From NCBI RefSeq assembly GCF_022698165.1, contig NZ_JALDAY010000010.1, positions 186,001 to 250,000 of the forward strand: 64,000 nt of DNA, read 5' to 3'. Each line of letters opens with the position of its first letter. The stretch's first letter is position 1. Source of the stretch: Streptomyces cylindrosporus. GTDB taxonomy: Bacteria > Actinomycetota > Actinomycetes > Streptomycetales > Streptomycetaceae. A program made the translations under genes and the position numbers. Positions 53,255 through 63,080 of the stretch are shown piece after piece. The notes below the pieces were generated by a model that worked only from the letters and a program-made list of their open reading frames with translations, did no database searches and was not told where the DNA came from.

Positions 53255-54474
53255 GGCCGGTTCAGCGCGTCGTACCCCATCGCCACCGAGGCGAGGGTGA
53301 CGTGATGGTGCCAGCCGCGGAAGGAGCGGCCCTCGAAGTCGGCGAGCCCGAAGTCCTGCTGGAGCCGGGCGAGGCTCTCCCCGGACAGCGTCCGCAGCTG
53401 GGCGAGCGGCAGCACGTCCGACAGCTTGCGGCCGGGCAGGTTGGTCAGCCAGTAGGCGCGCGGGGTGGGCCGGCCGTAGGGCCAGTCGGTCACCAGGTGC
53501 CGCGGCCGCTGCGGCGGCAGTGCCGCGGCCGACCGGGCGCCCGCACCCCCGCCGTGGGGCGCCTCGGTCAGCAGCAGCGCCGGTGCCGACAGCACCTGCG
53601 ACTGCCGCATCCGCGCGGTCGCCCGGTCCTGCCAGGCGATCGGCATCCGCTTGCGGTGCTGCGCCGCGTGCACCGCCAGCTCGGTCAACGTGCCACTCCC
53701 GTACGGCGATCCGGCACAGGGCCGCGGCAGGGTGACCGCCGTGCTCGGCGAGGCCTCGACGAGGTAGGCCAGCCCGCGCGCCTCCAGGCCGCGCAGCAGC
53801 GGCGCCACGTCGTTCTCGCCGCGCCAGTCGACGAGGACCGGCAGCGGCTCCAGGTACCAGTCCTCCAGCATCTCGTCGACGGCCTCCAGGATGTACCGCC
53901 AGCGCGGCCGGGACCGCTCCTCCGGCGGCAGGTGCGCCTGGGTGCGCAGCCGTTCGTCGCGGTCCCAGCGGGCCGGCAGCATCAGCCGCCAGCTCACCGG
54001 GACCCCGCCGTGCCGGCCCACCAGCGAAGTGGCCAGCGCCAGCTGGCAGTTGACCGTGCGCTCCAGCGAGGGGGCGTACTGCCGGGCCACGCCCACCGAA
54101 CGGTCGCCGTTCTTCGCGAACACGACCTCGTCGACGCACCACGCCTCGGTCCTGAAGGCCGCGCTCAGCTGCCCGGCGAGCCGCCGGCGCACCGGCCCGC
54201 ACGGCCACGGGCTCTGGTTGACGAACTGCTGGATCTGCTGCACGGCCCGGCGGCCCAGCACCTGCTCGGAGATCCGGGCCGGCGTCTTGCGCCCCGGCAC
54301 GTCGAGCAGCCCGCGCACATAGACCTCGCCCCAGCGCCGCTGGTCGGAGCGGCTCAGGGTGCCGAACAGGTCCCGGCAGTACGCGGAGAGGTCCACCGGC
54401 TCGGCGGGCAGCTCACAGGGCGGGTCGTACGACTCCGTGGCGAGGTGTCCGAGGGGCAGGGTGGTGGTGGTCAC
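53197..54474 (-). CDS. IS701-type transposase homologue, probably domesticated and inactive
   Basis: 425 residues. IS701/DDE_5 layout: WCVDEVVFAKNGDRSVGVARQYAPSLERTVNCQ holds the first Asp; PVLVDWRGENDVAPLLRGLEARGLAYLVEA the second; AYWLTNLPG and DFEGRSFRGWHHHVTLASVAMGYD the C-terminal signature. In active members the third acid lies in a YRELK-type helix before FEGRSW; here that helix reads ARLQQ, so Glu is missing. GTG start is 3 nt after the AGE stop, making it the third gene of the glgX operon, and no terminal inverted repeats are seen. Likely a recruited DNA-binding protein. Confidence 0.75.
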   Translation of the reverse strand: MTTTTLPLGHLATESYDPPCELPAEPVDLSAYCRDLFGTLSRSDQRRWGEVYVRGLLDVPGRKTPARISEQVLGRRAVQQIQQFVNQSPWPCGPVRRRLAGQLSAAFRTEAWCVDEVVFAKNGDRSVGVARQYAPSLERTVNCQLALATSLVGRHGGVPVSWRLMLPARWDRDERLRTQAHLPPEERSRPRWRYILEAVDEMLEDWYLEPLPVLVDWRGENDVAPLLRGLEARGLAYLVEASPSTAVTLPRPCAGSPYGSGTLTELAVHAAQHRKRMPIAWQDRATARMRQSQVLSAPALLLTEAPHGGGAGARSAAALPPQRPRHLVTDWPYGRPTPRAYWLTNLPGRKLSDVLPLAQLRTLSGESLARLQQDFGLADFEGRSFRGWHHHVTLASVAMGYDALNRPYRSQPTAVKSVSPRPGTP

Positions 54475-54477
54475 GGT

Positions 54478-56625
54478 TCAGTCCTCCTCGCCCTCTAGCA
54501 GGAAGGCGTCGGTGGCCATCAGGGCTTCGCGGACCTCGGGCAGGACATGGCCGACGACGACGAAGTCGACGTCCAGGCCCGCCTTGGTGCGCTGCACGAG
54601 CAGTTCGTTGACCGCGGGCCGGCACATCTCGGTGACCTCGGACAGATGGAACTCCACCCGCTGCGGCCCCGCGGCCATCACCTCGCCGAGCACCCGCCGG
54701 AACTTGTCGAGCTCACCGCCGTCGACCGCGCCGCCGCAGCGCACGTGCGCGGTGCCGCCGTCGAACTCGCTGCGCATGCGCAGCCGCATCTGCACGGGCT
54801 CCAGCTCGACCCGCACCCGCACCGGCCCGTCGCTCTCGGGGAGCTTCACGGTCAGCTGCTTCGCGTCGAAATGGTGGTGCTCTCGGCCGTCGATCCACAC
54901 CCGGGTCAGCTCCACCGAACCCGGCGGCAGCAGATCGGGCGCCACCCTCAGCTCCCGCCCGGGCAGATCGTCCGGGCGCGGGCGGAAGTGCAGGGTGAGC
55001 GGCTCGTGACTGATCAGCAGCCCGGTGTACGCGGCCGCCAGGTAGCACAGTTCCAGCGAGTGGTAGCCGGCCATGGCGTGCGAGCCCTTGAGCCGCTCGG
55101 TGCCCACCAGGTACGGGATCCCGTCGGCCAGCACGTTGAAGTAGACGCCGCCGTCCTGGTGGTCCAGGAAGAAGGCGTTGTAGAAGGAGGCGGCCTCCCG
55201 CGCGAGCCGCAGCGACTCGGGGTCGTCGCCGGTCCCGGCCAGGATCAGATAGGCGAGGATCGCCTGTTCCTGCTGCCACCAGGCCTTGCGGTCGTGCCAC
55301 ACCATGCGGTGGATGCCGCTGTCCGCGTCGGCCCGCCGCTCCACCACGTCGTACCAGCCGCCGCGCTGCTGGTCGCTGCCGACCGGCGGCATGATCTCGG
55401 CGATCCGGCGCGCGGTCTCGGCGTACTCCCGCTTGTCGTGCAGCGCGCGGATCCGGGTCAGGTTCCAGGCGATCTTCAGGTTGTGTCCGACCACGGCCCG
55501 GTCCTGCTGCCAGCCCCAGGTGCGGTCCGGGCTCCAGTCCTCGTGGAAGCGCTCCTGTACGAAGGGGCTGTCCGGCTCGTCCGGGAAGCGCTCGACGATG
55601 GTGTCGGCGGTCTCCTCCAGGAGCTCGGCGAAGTCCTCGCGGCCGGTGGCCAGATAGGCGTTGATGAGATAGGCGGGGGCGTGGTCGCCGACCGAGTTCC
55701 AGTTCTTGCGGGAGCGGTTGCGGCCCAGGGCGTCGTCGCAGGGGCTCAGGTTGATCGGGTCGATGTGCGAGAAGAAGCCCCCGCGCTCCTCATCACGGAA
55801 GTACCGCTGGAACAGGGCGACCGTCCGGTCGATGTCCTCCAGGATCCGCGGATCGCCGGTCACCCGGTACGTCTGGGTCGGGCCGGCCAGCGCGTAGATC
55901 TGCTCGTACATCGGGATGGCGTCGAAGTCGTCGCCGAACTCCGAGGCGTACACCTTGCGCCGCCCGGTCGGCGTGATGTCCATGCCGTGGTACCAGTAGA
56001 CGATCCCGTCCTGCTTGTCGTCGACGCGCATGTACTGCCGTAAGTACTCCGTGCCGCTCTCGGCCGCGTCCAGGAACCGGTCCTCGCCGGTCAGCAGGTA
56101 CGCGGTCGAAAGGCCGTACACCAGACGGGAGATGGTGTCGGTCTCCTGCCGCACGTTCTCACCCGCGTGCTCCGGCAGGTGCGCGCCGTCGAGGGTGAGG
56201 TGGGTGCGGTAGTTGCGCCAGTCGAACTTGCCGTCCGGGAACTGGCCGCGCAGATAGAAGTCGGCGATCGCGGCGGCCTGCCGCACCCACCAGTCGGGGT
56301 GCTCGAAGACGTAGTGGCCGCGGCTCTCCTCGGGGAAGGTGATCTCCTTCGCCTCGAACCGCGAGCCGCCCTCCCACTCGTAGAAGATCCCGTACGCGAA
56401 CAGGAAGCGCCCGGTGCCCAGCATGTCCCGGGTGCGCGGGGTGGTGTCCTGGTAGGGGTCGCCCAGGTTGCGGACGATGCGGGAGACGACGTTGCGGGCG
56501 AGATGCACGGTGAACTCGCGGCCGTCGGAGGTGCGCAGCCCGAACCGGTGCTGGGTGGGGCTGTGGTACGTCACGTATCCCGCGAGGGTGTCGGAGAGGA
56601 TTCGGCGGTCGGTGGTGGCACTCAT
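54478..56625 (-). CDS. AGE-family epimerase/isomerase fused to a STAS-like domain, with a TTA codon
   Basis: 715 residues. Residues ~40-590 form an (alpha/alpha)6 barrel of the N-acylglucosamine-2-epimerase superfamily (GRFLFAYGIFYEWEGGSRF, EHAGENVRQETDTISRLVYGLS, WNSVGDHAPAYLINAYLATGREDF, WQQEQAILAYLILAG). The last ~100 residues (VRCGGAVDGGELDKFRRVL, RVEFHLSEVTEMCRPAVNELLVQ) look like a STAS domain whose phospho-acceptor DSSG reads MCRP. Codon 195 is TTA (56041-56043). Function is probably sugar epimerisation or hydrolysis of an oligosaccharide linked to glycogen; the STAS part may bind a regulator. Four nt after glgX. Confidence 0.8.
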   Translation of the reverse strand: MSATTDRRILSDTLAGYVTYHSPTQHRFGLRTSDGREFTVHLARNVVSRIVRNLGDPYQDTTPRTRDMLGTGRFLFAYGIFYEWEGGSRFEAKEITFPEESRGHYVFEHPDWWVRQAAAIADFYLRGQFPDGKFDWRNYRTHLTLDGAHLPEHAGENVRQETDTISRLVYGLSTAYLLTGEDRFLDAAESGTEYLRQYMRVDDKQDGIVYWYHGMDITPTGRRKVYASEFGDDFDAIPMYEQIYALAGPTQTYRVTGDPRILEDIDRTVALFQRYFRDEERGGFFSHIDPINLSPCDDALGRNRSRKNWNSVGDHAPAYLINAYLATGREDFAELLEETADTIVERFPDEPDSPFVQERFHEDWSPDRTWGWQQDRAVVGHNLKIAWNLTRIRALHDKREYAETARRIAEIMPPVGSDQQRGGWYDVVERRADADSGIHRMVWHDRKAWWQQEQAILAYLILAGTGDDPESLRLAREAASFYNAFFLDHQDGGVYFNVLADGIPYLVGTERLKGSHAMAGYHSLELCYLAAAYTGLLISHEPLTLHFRPRPDDLPGRELRVAPDLLPPGSVELTRVWIDGREHHHFDAKQLTVKLPESDGPVRVRVELEPVQMRLRMRSEFDGGTAHVRCGGAVDGGELDKFRRVLGEVMAAGPQRVEFHLSEVTEMCRPAVNELLVQRTKAGLDVDFVVVGHVLPEVREALMATDAFLLEGEED

Positions 56626-56629
56626 CTCG

Positions 56630-58765
<2,136 letters not shown>

Positions 58766-58808
58766 AGAGCTTCACCCCTTGCCACCTGGGAGTCACTGGC
58801 TGCGAACC

Positions 58809-58837
58809 AGTCAACAAGCCTTGTAAGGTAGAGTCAA
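58809..58837 (-). promoter_or_regulatory. TTGACT-N17-TTGACT direct repeat before glgX
   Basis: On the minus strand TTGACT reads 58837-58832 and 58814-58809, the latter followed by GG, in an AT-rich patch 44-72 bp before the GTG. The geometry is the same as before the 46-residue peptide gene. A TTTACA-N18-TACAAG promoter overlaps it. The rest of the gap to 58992 holds a CCGGCGTACGCCGG palindrome (58870-58883) and no gene. Confidence 0.4.
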
Positions 58838-58992
58838 GTGAATTGTAAATCCGGAGCGCCGAGGAGAGCCCGGCGTACGCCGGAGCGTGCGCGGGGAGCT
58901 GGGACTACGCCGAAGCACCGGGAATCTTGCGGAACCTGACCCGCGGCTGTCATCGGCGGCGGGAAGCGGCCACACGGGCCGCGGAGAGACGA

Positions 58993-59027
58993 CGGAGCCC
59001 CCGGCCGCTCAGCGGCCGGGGGCTCCG
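58993..59027 (-). terminator. Terminator after tRNA-Leu
   Basis: A perfect 17-bp inverted repeat (CGGAGCCCCCGGCCGCT and its complement, one-base centre) directly follows the tRNA 3' end on the minus strand. Confidence 0.85.
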
Positions 59028-59029
59028 GT

Positions 59030-59117
59030 TGGTGTCCGAGGGGGGACTTGAACCCCCACGCCCGATAAAGGGCACTAGCACCTCAAGCTAGCGCGTCTGC
59101 CATTCCGCCACCCGGAC
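59030..59117 (-). tRNA. tRNA-Leu (anticodon GAG)
   Basis: Read on the minus strand: acceptor GTCCGGG pairs with CTCGGAC (one G-U), D-arm GTGGCGGAATGGCAGACGCG, anticodon loop TTGAGGT giving GAG, a class II variable arm, T-arm GGGGGTTCAAGTCCCCC, discriminator A73. The CCA tail is encoded (59030-59032). Confidence 0.93.
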
Positions 59118-59305
59118 AAGGTGTCTGTCGTGCGGGGTTTCCCCCGCGGCGACGAAGGAAACACTACCAGGCTTTCGAAGGGCCCCTGGTCACCCCCTGT
59201 CCCGGCGTGAACGGCGTGTGACGAGCGGCTCCCGGCCTTGGGGTGCGGGTGGGGTCGGAGGGAGGATGAGGGGAACCACCAGCAGTGACAGCGGGAGGAA
59301 GCAGC

Positions 59306-60631
59306 GTGAGCGACACGGACACGGCCAGGGCCGTCACCGGCGAGGACGAGGTCGTGGACCTCTGCCGCGACCTGATCCGGATCGACACCAGCAACTACGG
59401 CGACCACTCGGGTCCGGGTGAGCGGGCGGCGGCCGAGTGGGTCGCCGGCAAGCTCGCCGAGGTGGGGCTCGAACCGCGCATCTTCGAGTCGCATCCGGGG
59501 CGCGCGTCCACGGTCGCCCGCATCGAGGGGGCCGACCCGTCCCGGCCCGCGCTCCTCATCCACGGCCACCTGGACGTCGTACCGGCCAACGCGGACGACT
59601 GGACCCACCACCCCTTCTCGGGCGAGGCCGCGGACGGATGCGTGTGGGGGCGCGGGGCCGTCGACATGAAGGACATGGACGCGATGACCCTCGCGGTCGT
59701 CCGCGACCGGCTCAGGAGCGGCCGCAAGCCGCCGCGGGACATCGTCCTGGCCTTCCTCGCCGACGAGGAGGCGGGCGGCACGTACGGCGCCCGGCACCTG
59801 GTCGACAACCACCGGGACCTCTTCGACGGCGTGACCGAGGCCATCAGCGAGGTCGGCGGATTCTCCTTCACCGTGAACGAGCAGCGCCGGCTCTACCTGA
59901 TCCAGACGGCCGAGAAGGGCATGCACTGGATGAAGCTGACCGTGGTCGGCACCGCCGGGCACGGCTCGATGATCCACCGGGACAACGCCATCACCGAACT
60001 GTCCGAGGCCGTCGCCCGGCTCGGGCGGCACAAGTTCCCGGTACGGGTGACCAAGACCACCCGCGCCTTCCTCGACGAACTCGGCGACGCGCTCGGCACC
60101 GAGCTCGACCCCGAGGACATGGAGGGCACCCTCGCCCGCCTCGGCGGCATCGCCAAGCTGATCGGCGCGACCCTCAGCAACACCGCCAACCCGACGCAGC
60201 TGGGCGCCGGTTACAAGGTCAACGTCATCCCGGGCGAGGCCACCGCACACGTCGACGGCCGCTTCCTGCCCGGCTACGAGGAGGAGTTCCTCGCCGACAT
60301 CGACAAGATCCTCGGCCCCAAGGTCAGGCGCGAGGACGTGCACGCCGACAAGGCCGTCGAGACGACCTTCGACGGGGCGCTGGTGGACGCGATGCAGTCC
60401 GCGCTGCTCGCGGAGGACCCGGCCGCGAAGGCGATCCCGTACATGCTCTCCGGCGGTACGGACGCCAAGTCCTTCGACGACCTCGGCATCCGCGGCTTCG
60501 GCTTCGCGCCCCTCAAGCTGCCCCCGGAGCTGGACTTCGCGGGCATGTTCCACGGCGTCGACGAGCGGGTGCCGGTCGACGGCCTGAAGTTCGGTGTGCG
60601 CGTGCTCGACCGTTTCATCGACGCTTCGTGA
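59306..60631 (+). CDS. M20-family metallopeptidase
   Basis: 441 residues, ArgE/DapE/CPG2-type: LLIHGHLDVVPAN (metal His and Asp), WGRGAVDMKDMDAM (bridging Asp), LADEEAGGTYGA (Glu base) and a dimerisation domain. It hydrolyses peptide or acyl-amino-acid bonds; exact substrate unknown. GTG 59306 has GGGAGGAA 5-6 nt before it; an upstream GTG at 59285 is less likely. Divergent from tRNA-Leu; the 188-bp gap holds no gene. Confidence 0.9.
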   Translation: MSDTDTARAVTGEDEVVDLCRDLIRIDTSNYGDHSGPGERAAAEWVAGKLAEVGLEPRIFESHPGRASTVARIEGADPSRPALLIHGHLDVVPANADDWTHHPFSGEAADGCVWGRGAVDMKDMDAMTLAVVRDRLRSGRKPPRDIVLAFLADEEAGGTYGARHLVDNHRDLFDGVTEAISEVGGFSFTVNEQRRLYLIQTAEKGMHWMKLTVVGTAGHGSMIHRDNAITELSEAVARLGRHKFPVRVTKTTRAFLDELGDALGTELDPEDMEGTLARLGGIAKLIGATLSNTANPTQLGAGYKVNVIPGEATAHVDGRFLPGYEEEFLADIDKILGPKVRREDVHADKAVETTFDGALVDAMQSALLAEDPAAKAIPYMLSGGTDAKSFDDLGIRGFGFAPLKLPPELDFAGMFHGVDERVPVDGLKFGVRVLDRFIDAS

Positions 60632-60724
60632 TCCCCGGTAATCGCCTGCGTGTCCAGAACTGACTGAGAAGAGTGAATGCGCTCATAAGCTCGTAGCTCC
60701 ATTACTCCCTCCTCGTTACAGGTG

Positions 60725-60750
60725 ATGCGATCCGCTACTTGGGATCGCAT
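60725..60750 (+). promoter_or_regulatory. Inverted repeat in the chpH 5' region
   Basis: ATGCGATCC (60725-60733) and GGATCGCAT (60742-60750), loop GCTACTTG, 19 bp before the ATG. Could be a 5' UTR hairpin or operator. The gap from 60632 is otherwise featureless. Confidence 0.5.
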
Positions 60751-60768
60751 TGCCAACAAGGAGGAATA

Positions 60769-61002
60769 ATGATCAAGAAGGTCGTCGCTGCTGCGGCTGC
60801 CACTGGTGGTCTGGTTCTCGCGGGTGCGGGCCTGGCCGTCGCCGACGCCGGCGCTCAGGGTGCCGCGGTGCACTCCCCGGGTGTCGCGTCCGGCAACGTC
60901 GTTCAGGTGCCGGTGCACGTCCCGGTGAACGTCTGCGGCAACACGGTCTCCGTGATCGGGCTGCTGAACCCCGCCTTCGGCAACACCTGCATCAACAAGT
61001 GA
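60769..61002 (+). CDS. chpH: Short chaplin (ChpH)
   Basis: 77 residues. Signal peptide (IKKVVAAAAATGGLVLAGAGLAVADA), one chaplin domain HSPGVASGNVVQVPVHVPVNVCGNTVSVIGLLNPAFGNTCINK with the two Cys that form a disulfide. Secreted, assembles into amyloid fibrils on aerial hyphae. AAGGAGGAA before ATG 60769. Neighbour of chpC, as in S. coelicolor. Confidence 0.95.
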   Translation: MIKKVVAAAAATGGLVLAGAGLAVADAGAQGAAVHSPGVASGNVVQVPVHVPVNVCGNTVSVIGLLNPAFGNTCINK

Positions 61003-61036
61003 CGTCGGCCCGTTGAGGGTCTTTCGTTCCACGCCC

Positions 61037-61075
61037 GTCGGCTCCGGAGCGCGTGCCATGCGCTCCGGGGCCGAC
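61037..61075 (+). terminator. Intrinsic terminator after chpH
   Basis: Stem of 16 bp (GTCGGCTCCGGAGCGC with one G-U) around loop GTGCCAT, then CGGCCTTTT. Confidence 0.9.
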
Positions 61076-61110
61076 CGGCCTTTTCCATCGAAGGCAGGGG
61101 GGAATTCAGA

Positions 61111-61947
61111 ATGCGACAGGTCACCCGCAAGAGCCTGATGACCGTGGCGGCGGCGACCGGTGTGATCGCCGCGGCGGGCGGATACGCGCACGCCGACTCC
61201 GGGGCGAGCGGCTCGGCCTCGGACTCGCCCGGCGTGCTGTCGGGCAACACGGTGCAGGCGCCGGTGCACGTGCCGGTGAACGCCTGCGGCAACACCGTCA
61301 ACGTCGTCGGCGTGCTCAACCCGGCGGTCGGCAACTCCTGCGCCAACCACGGCGGCTCGTCGTCCGGCGGTTACGGCGACTCCGGCGGCCAGGGCCACTC
61401 CGGCTCGGGGGGCGCACAGGCCGGCGGGCACAGCGGTCACTCGCCCGGGGTCGGTTCGGGCAACCATGTCGAGGCCCCGATCGACGTGCCGGTGAACGTG
61501 TGCGGCAACACCGTCGACGTCGTGGGCGTCGGGAACTCCGCCACGGGCAACGACTGCGGCAACGGCGGCGGTGCCGGGGGAGGGCACGGCACGCCTCCGG
61601 GCGGTGGGCACGGTACGCCTCCGGGCGGCGGCCATGAGACGCCGCCGGGGAACCCCGGGACTCCGGGGCAGCCGGGCACTCCTGGCAACCCCGGTACTCC
61701 GGGTACACCGGGTACCCCCGGCAACCCCACGACGCCCGGTCAGCCCGGCACTCCGGGTACCCCGAGCTCCCCGGGCGGCTCCTCGCACGCCAACCAGCCG
61801 GGCGCCCAGTCCGTCACCCAGCCCCTGGGCAGCGCGCAGCTCGCGCACACCGGCAGCGACGTGCCGCTGGGCCTGGCGATCCCGGTGGGTGCCGGGGCGC
61901 TGCTCGCGGGCGCGGTCCTGTACCGCAAGGCGCGTGCGTCGGCGTAG
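61111..61947 (+). CDS. chpC: Long, sortase-anchored chaplin (ChpC-like)
   Basis: 278 residues. Signal peptide, two chaplin domains (~35-80 and ~108-150, each GNxVxxPxxVPVNxCGNTVxVVG), a Gly/Pro/Thr collagen-like spacer with PGTPG repeats, sortase signal L244-A-H-T-G248, a membrane segment and KARASA tail. Cell-wall anchored chaplin of aerial hyphae. Starts after GGGGGGAATTCAG. Confidence 0.93.
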   Translation: MRQVTRKSLMTVAAATGVIAAAGGYAHADSGASGSASDSPGVLSGNTVQAPVHVPVNACGNTVNVVGVLNPAVGNSCANHGGSSSGGYGDSGGQGHSGSGGAQAGGHSGHSPGVGSGNHVEAPIDVPVNVCGNTVDVVGVGNSATGNDCGNGGGAGGGHGTPPGGGHGTPPGGGHETPPGNPGTPGQPGTPGNPGTPGTPGTPGNPTTPGQPGTPGTPSSPGGSSHANQPGAQSVTQPLGSAQLAHTGSDVPLGLAIPVGAGALLAGAVLYRKARASA

Positions 61948-61988
61948 CGCGTAGCGGACATACCCGCGCATCCCGTACCGGACGCATC

Positions 61989-62024
61989 ACGGAGCGGGCC
62001 CCGTCACGGCGGGGCCCGCTCCGT
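61989..62024. terminator. Bidirectional terminator between chpC and the DUF5703 gene
   Basis: 15-bp stem ACGGAGCGGGCCCCG / CGGGGCCCGCTCCGT, loop TCACGG, then TT. Confidence 0.88.
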
Positions 62025-62051
62025 TTCCGTCTCCTTCGTCGTCGCCCCCGC

Positions 62052-62240
62052 TCACCACGTGGCGCGCACCTGGCGGATGATCCGCCGGCGCAACCGCACC
62101 CTGCGGCTGCCGTCGCGCATCAGACTGAGGCGGTCCAACTCCCAGTGTCCGTACTCGGCATGGTCCGTCAGCAGGCGTGTGGCGTCCTTGCGGGAGACCC
62201 CGCGCGGTACGTACACGTCGACAAATTCGTATTCCGGCAT
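62052..62240 (-). CDS. DUF5703-like small protein
   Basis: 62 residues: MPEYEFVDVYVPRGVSRKDATRLLTDHAEYGHWELDRL and an Arg-rich tail (RRRIIRQVRATW). Matches a small family found beside chaplins in Streptomyces. Function unknown. Divergent from the next gene, 47 bp apart. Confidence 0.8.
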   Translation of the reverse strand: MPEYEFVDVYVPRGVSRKDATRLLTDHAEYGHWELDRLSLMRDGSRRVRLRRRIIRQVRATW

Positions 62241-62287
62241 CGCATCTATTGTGCGGGCTGGGGCCCGGTACGGATAGCGTCTGCACT

Positions 62288-62974
62288 ATGTCTGATGCTG
62301 CGCAGCCCACCGCTGCCGAGGTACGCGCCGCCGCCGAGGCGGTCAAGACCGCGCTCGACCGCCACCTGGCCGCGGTCGAACGCCGGTCGGGGGAGGACGA
62401 CCCGGCCGTCTACGAGGCGTTCAACCAGCTGGCGGCGGCCGCCGAGGCGTACGACGAGCTGCTGTTCCACACCCACCAGGAGGTCACGCCGTTCGACATC
62501 CCTGCCACCGTGCCGCCGTACACCGGTCCCGAGCCGGAGGCGATCGGCGTGCTGATCCGCCAGGACTACACCGTGGTGGAACCGCAGCGGCTGCTGGCGC
62601 AGGCGGAGCGGATCCAGGTCGCGGAGGGTGGCGACGGGGTCGCCGTGCGTACCGACGAGGATCTCGACACCGCGCAGGCGCTGGAGCTGGTCTTCGGTGA
62701 GTTCGAGGCGGACGAGATCGCTTCGCGGCACAAGGAGTTCGGGCTGGCCGAAGGGGACTCGACGCTGTGGGTGACGCGGCTGGAGGAGGTTCCCGAGCCG
62801 GGGGAGTGGCTGGACGCGCCGTTCGAGCAGCCGGAGCAGGACCAGGTGATCTGTCGGTTCGAGGCGAGTACGTCGTTCGCCGACGGCGGGGTGGACGACG
62901 AGTTCGAGGACGACCTTGAGGTCGTGGAGCTGGACGAGGACGAGGAGTTGGAACCGCTCGACGTGGACCGCTGA
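62288..62974 (+). CDS. Conserved hypothetical protein with acidic tail
   Basis: 228 residues. Helical N-terminus (AAAEAVKTALDRHLAAVERRSG), a middle (ELLFHTHQEVTPFDIP, ELVFGEFEADEIASRHKEFGLAEGDSTLWVTRLEE) and a very acidic C-terminus (EFEDDLEVVELDEDEELEPLD). No enzymatic motif recognised. Found near chaplin genes in related genomes from memory. ATG 62288. Confidence 0.75.
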   Translation: MSDAAQPTAAEVRAAAEAVKTALDRHLAAVERRSGEDDPAVYEAFNQLAAAAEAYDELLFHTHQEVTPFDIPATVPPYTGPEPEAIGVLIRQDYTVVEPQRLLAQAERIQVAEGGDGVAVRTDEDLDTAQALELVFGEFEADEIASRHKEFGLAEGDSTLWVTRLEEVPEPGEWLDAPFEQPEQDQVICRFEASTSFADGGVDDEFEDDLEVVELDEDEELEPLDVDR

Positions 62975-62985
62975 CGTCGTCGGGT

Positions 62986-63026
62986 GAAGGCGGCGGCCGG
63001 GGGTTGGTTCCCTGACCGCCGCCTTC
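62986..63026. terminator. Terminator between convergent genes
   Basis: GAAGGCGGCGG and CCGCCGCCTTC form an 11-bp stem with a 19-nt loop. Confidence 0.7.
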
Positions 63027-63044
63027 GTGTGTATGGGGGTTGTC

Positions 63045-63080
63045 CAGGTGGGTCAGGTGGGTCAGGTGGGTCAGGTGGTC
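63045..63080. repeat. 9-bp tandem repeat (CAGGTGGGT, four copies)
   Basis: Copies at 63045, 63054, 63063 and 63072 (last imperfect). Covers the stop codon of the helicase gene on the minus strand. Confidence 0.85.

Noticed and set aside
53197..54474. Mobile insertion sequence
   Set aside because: No terminal inverted repeats or target duplication seen; coupled in an operon; third catalytic acid missing.
51502..54498. Long + strand frame across the SBP and IS701-like genes
   Set aside because: Arg/Pro/His-rich shadow; the SBP (lipobox) and IS701 motifs are in other frames.
58870..58883. CCGGCGTACGCCGG palindrome as an origin or att site
   Set aside because: Short GC palindromes are frequent in this DNA; no supporting sequence.
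59033..59117. tRNA-Leu as an integration site
   Set aside because: No integrase or duplicated tRNA end nearby in the window.
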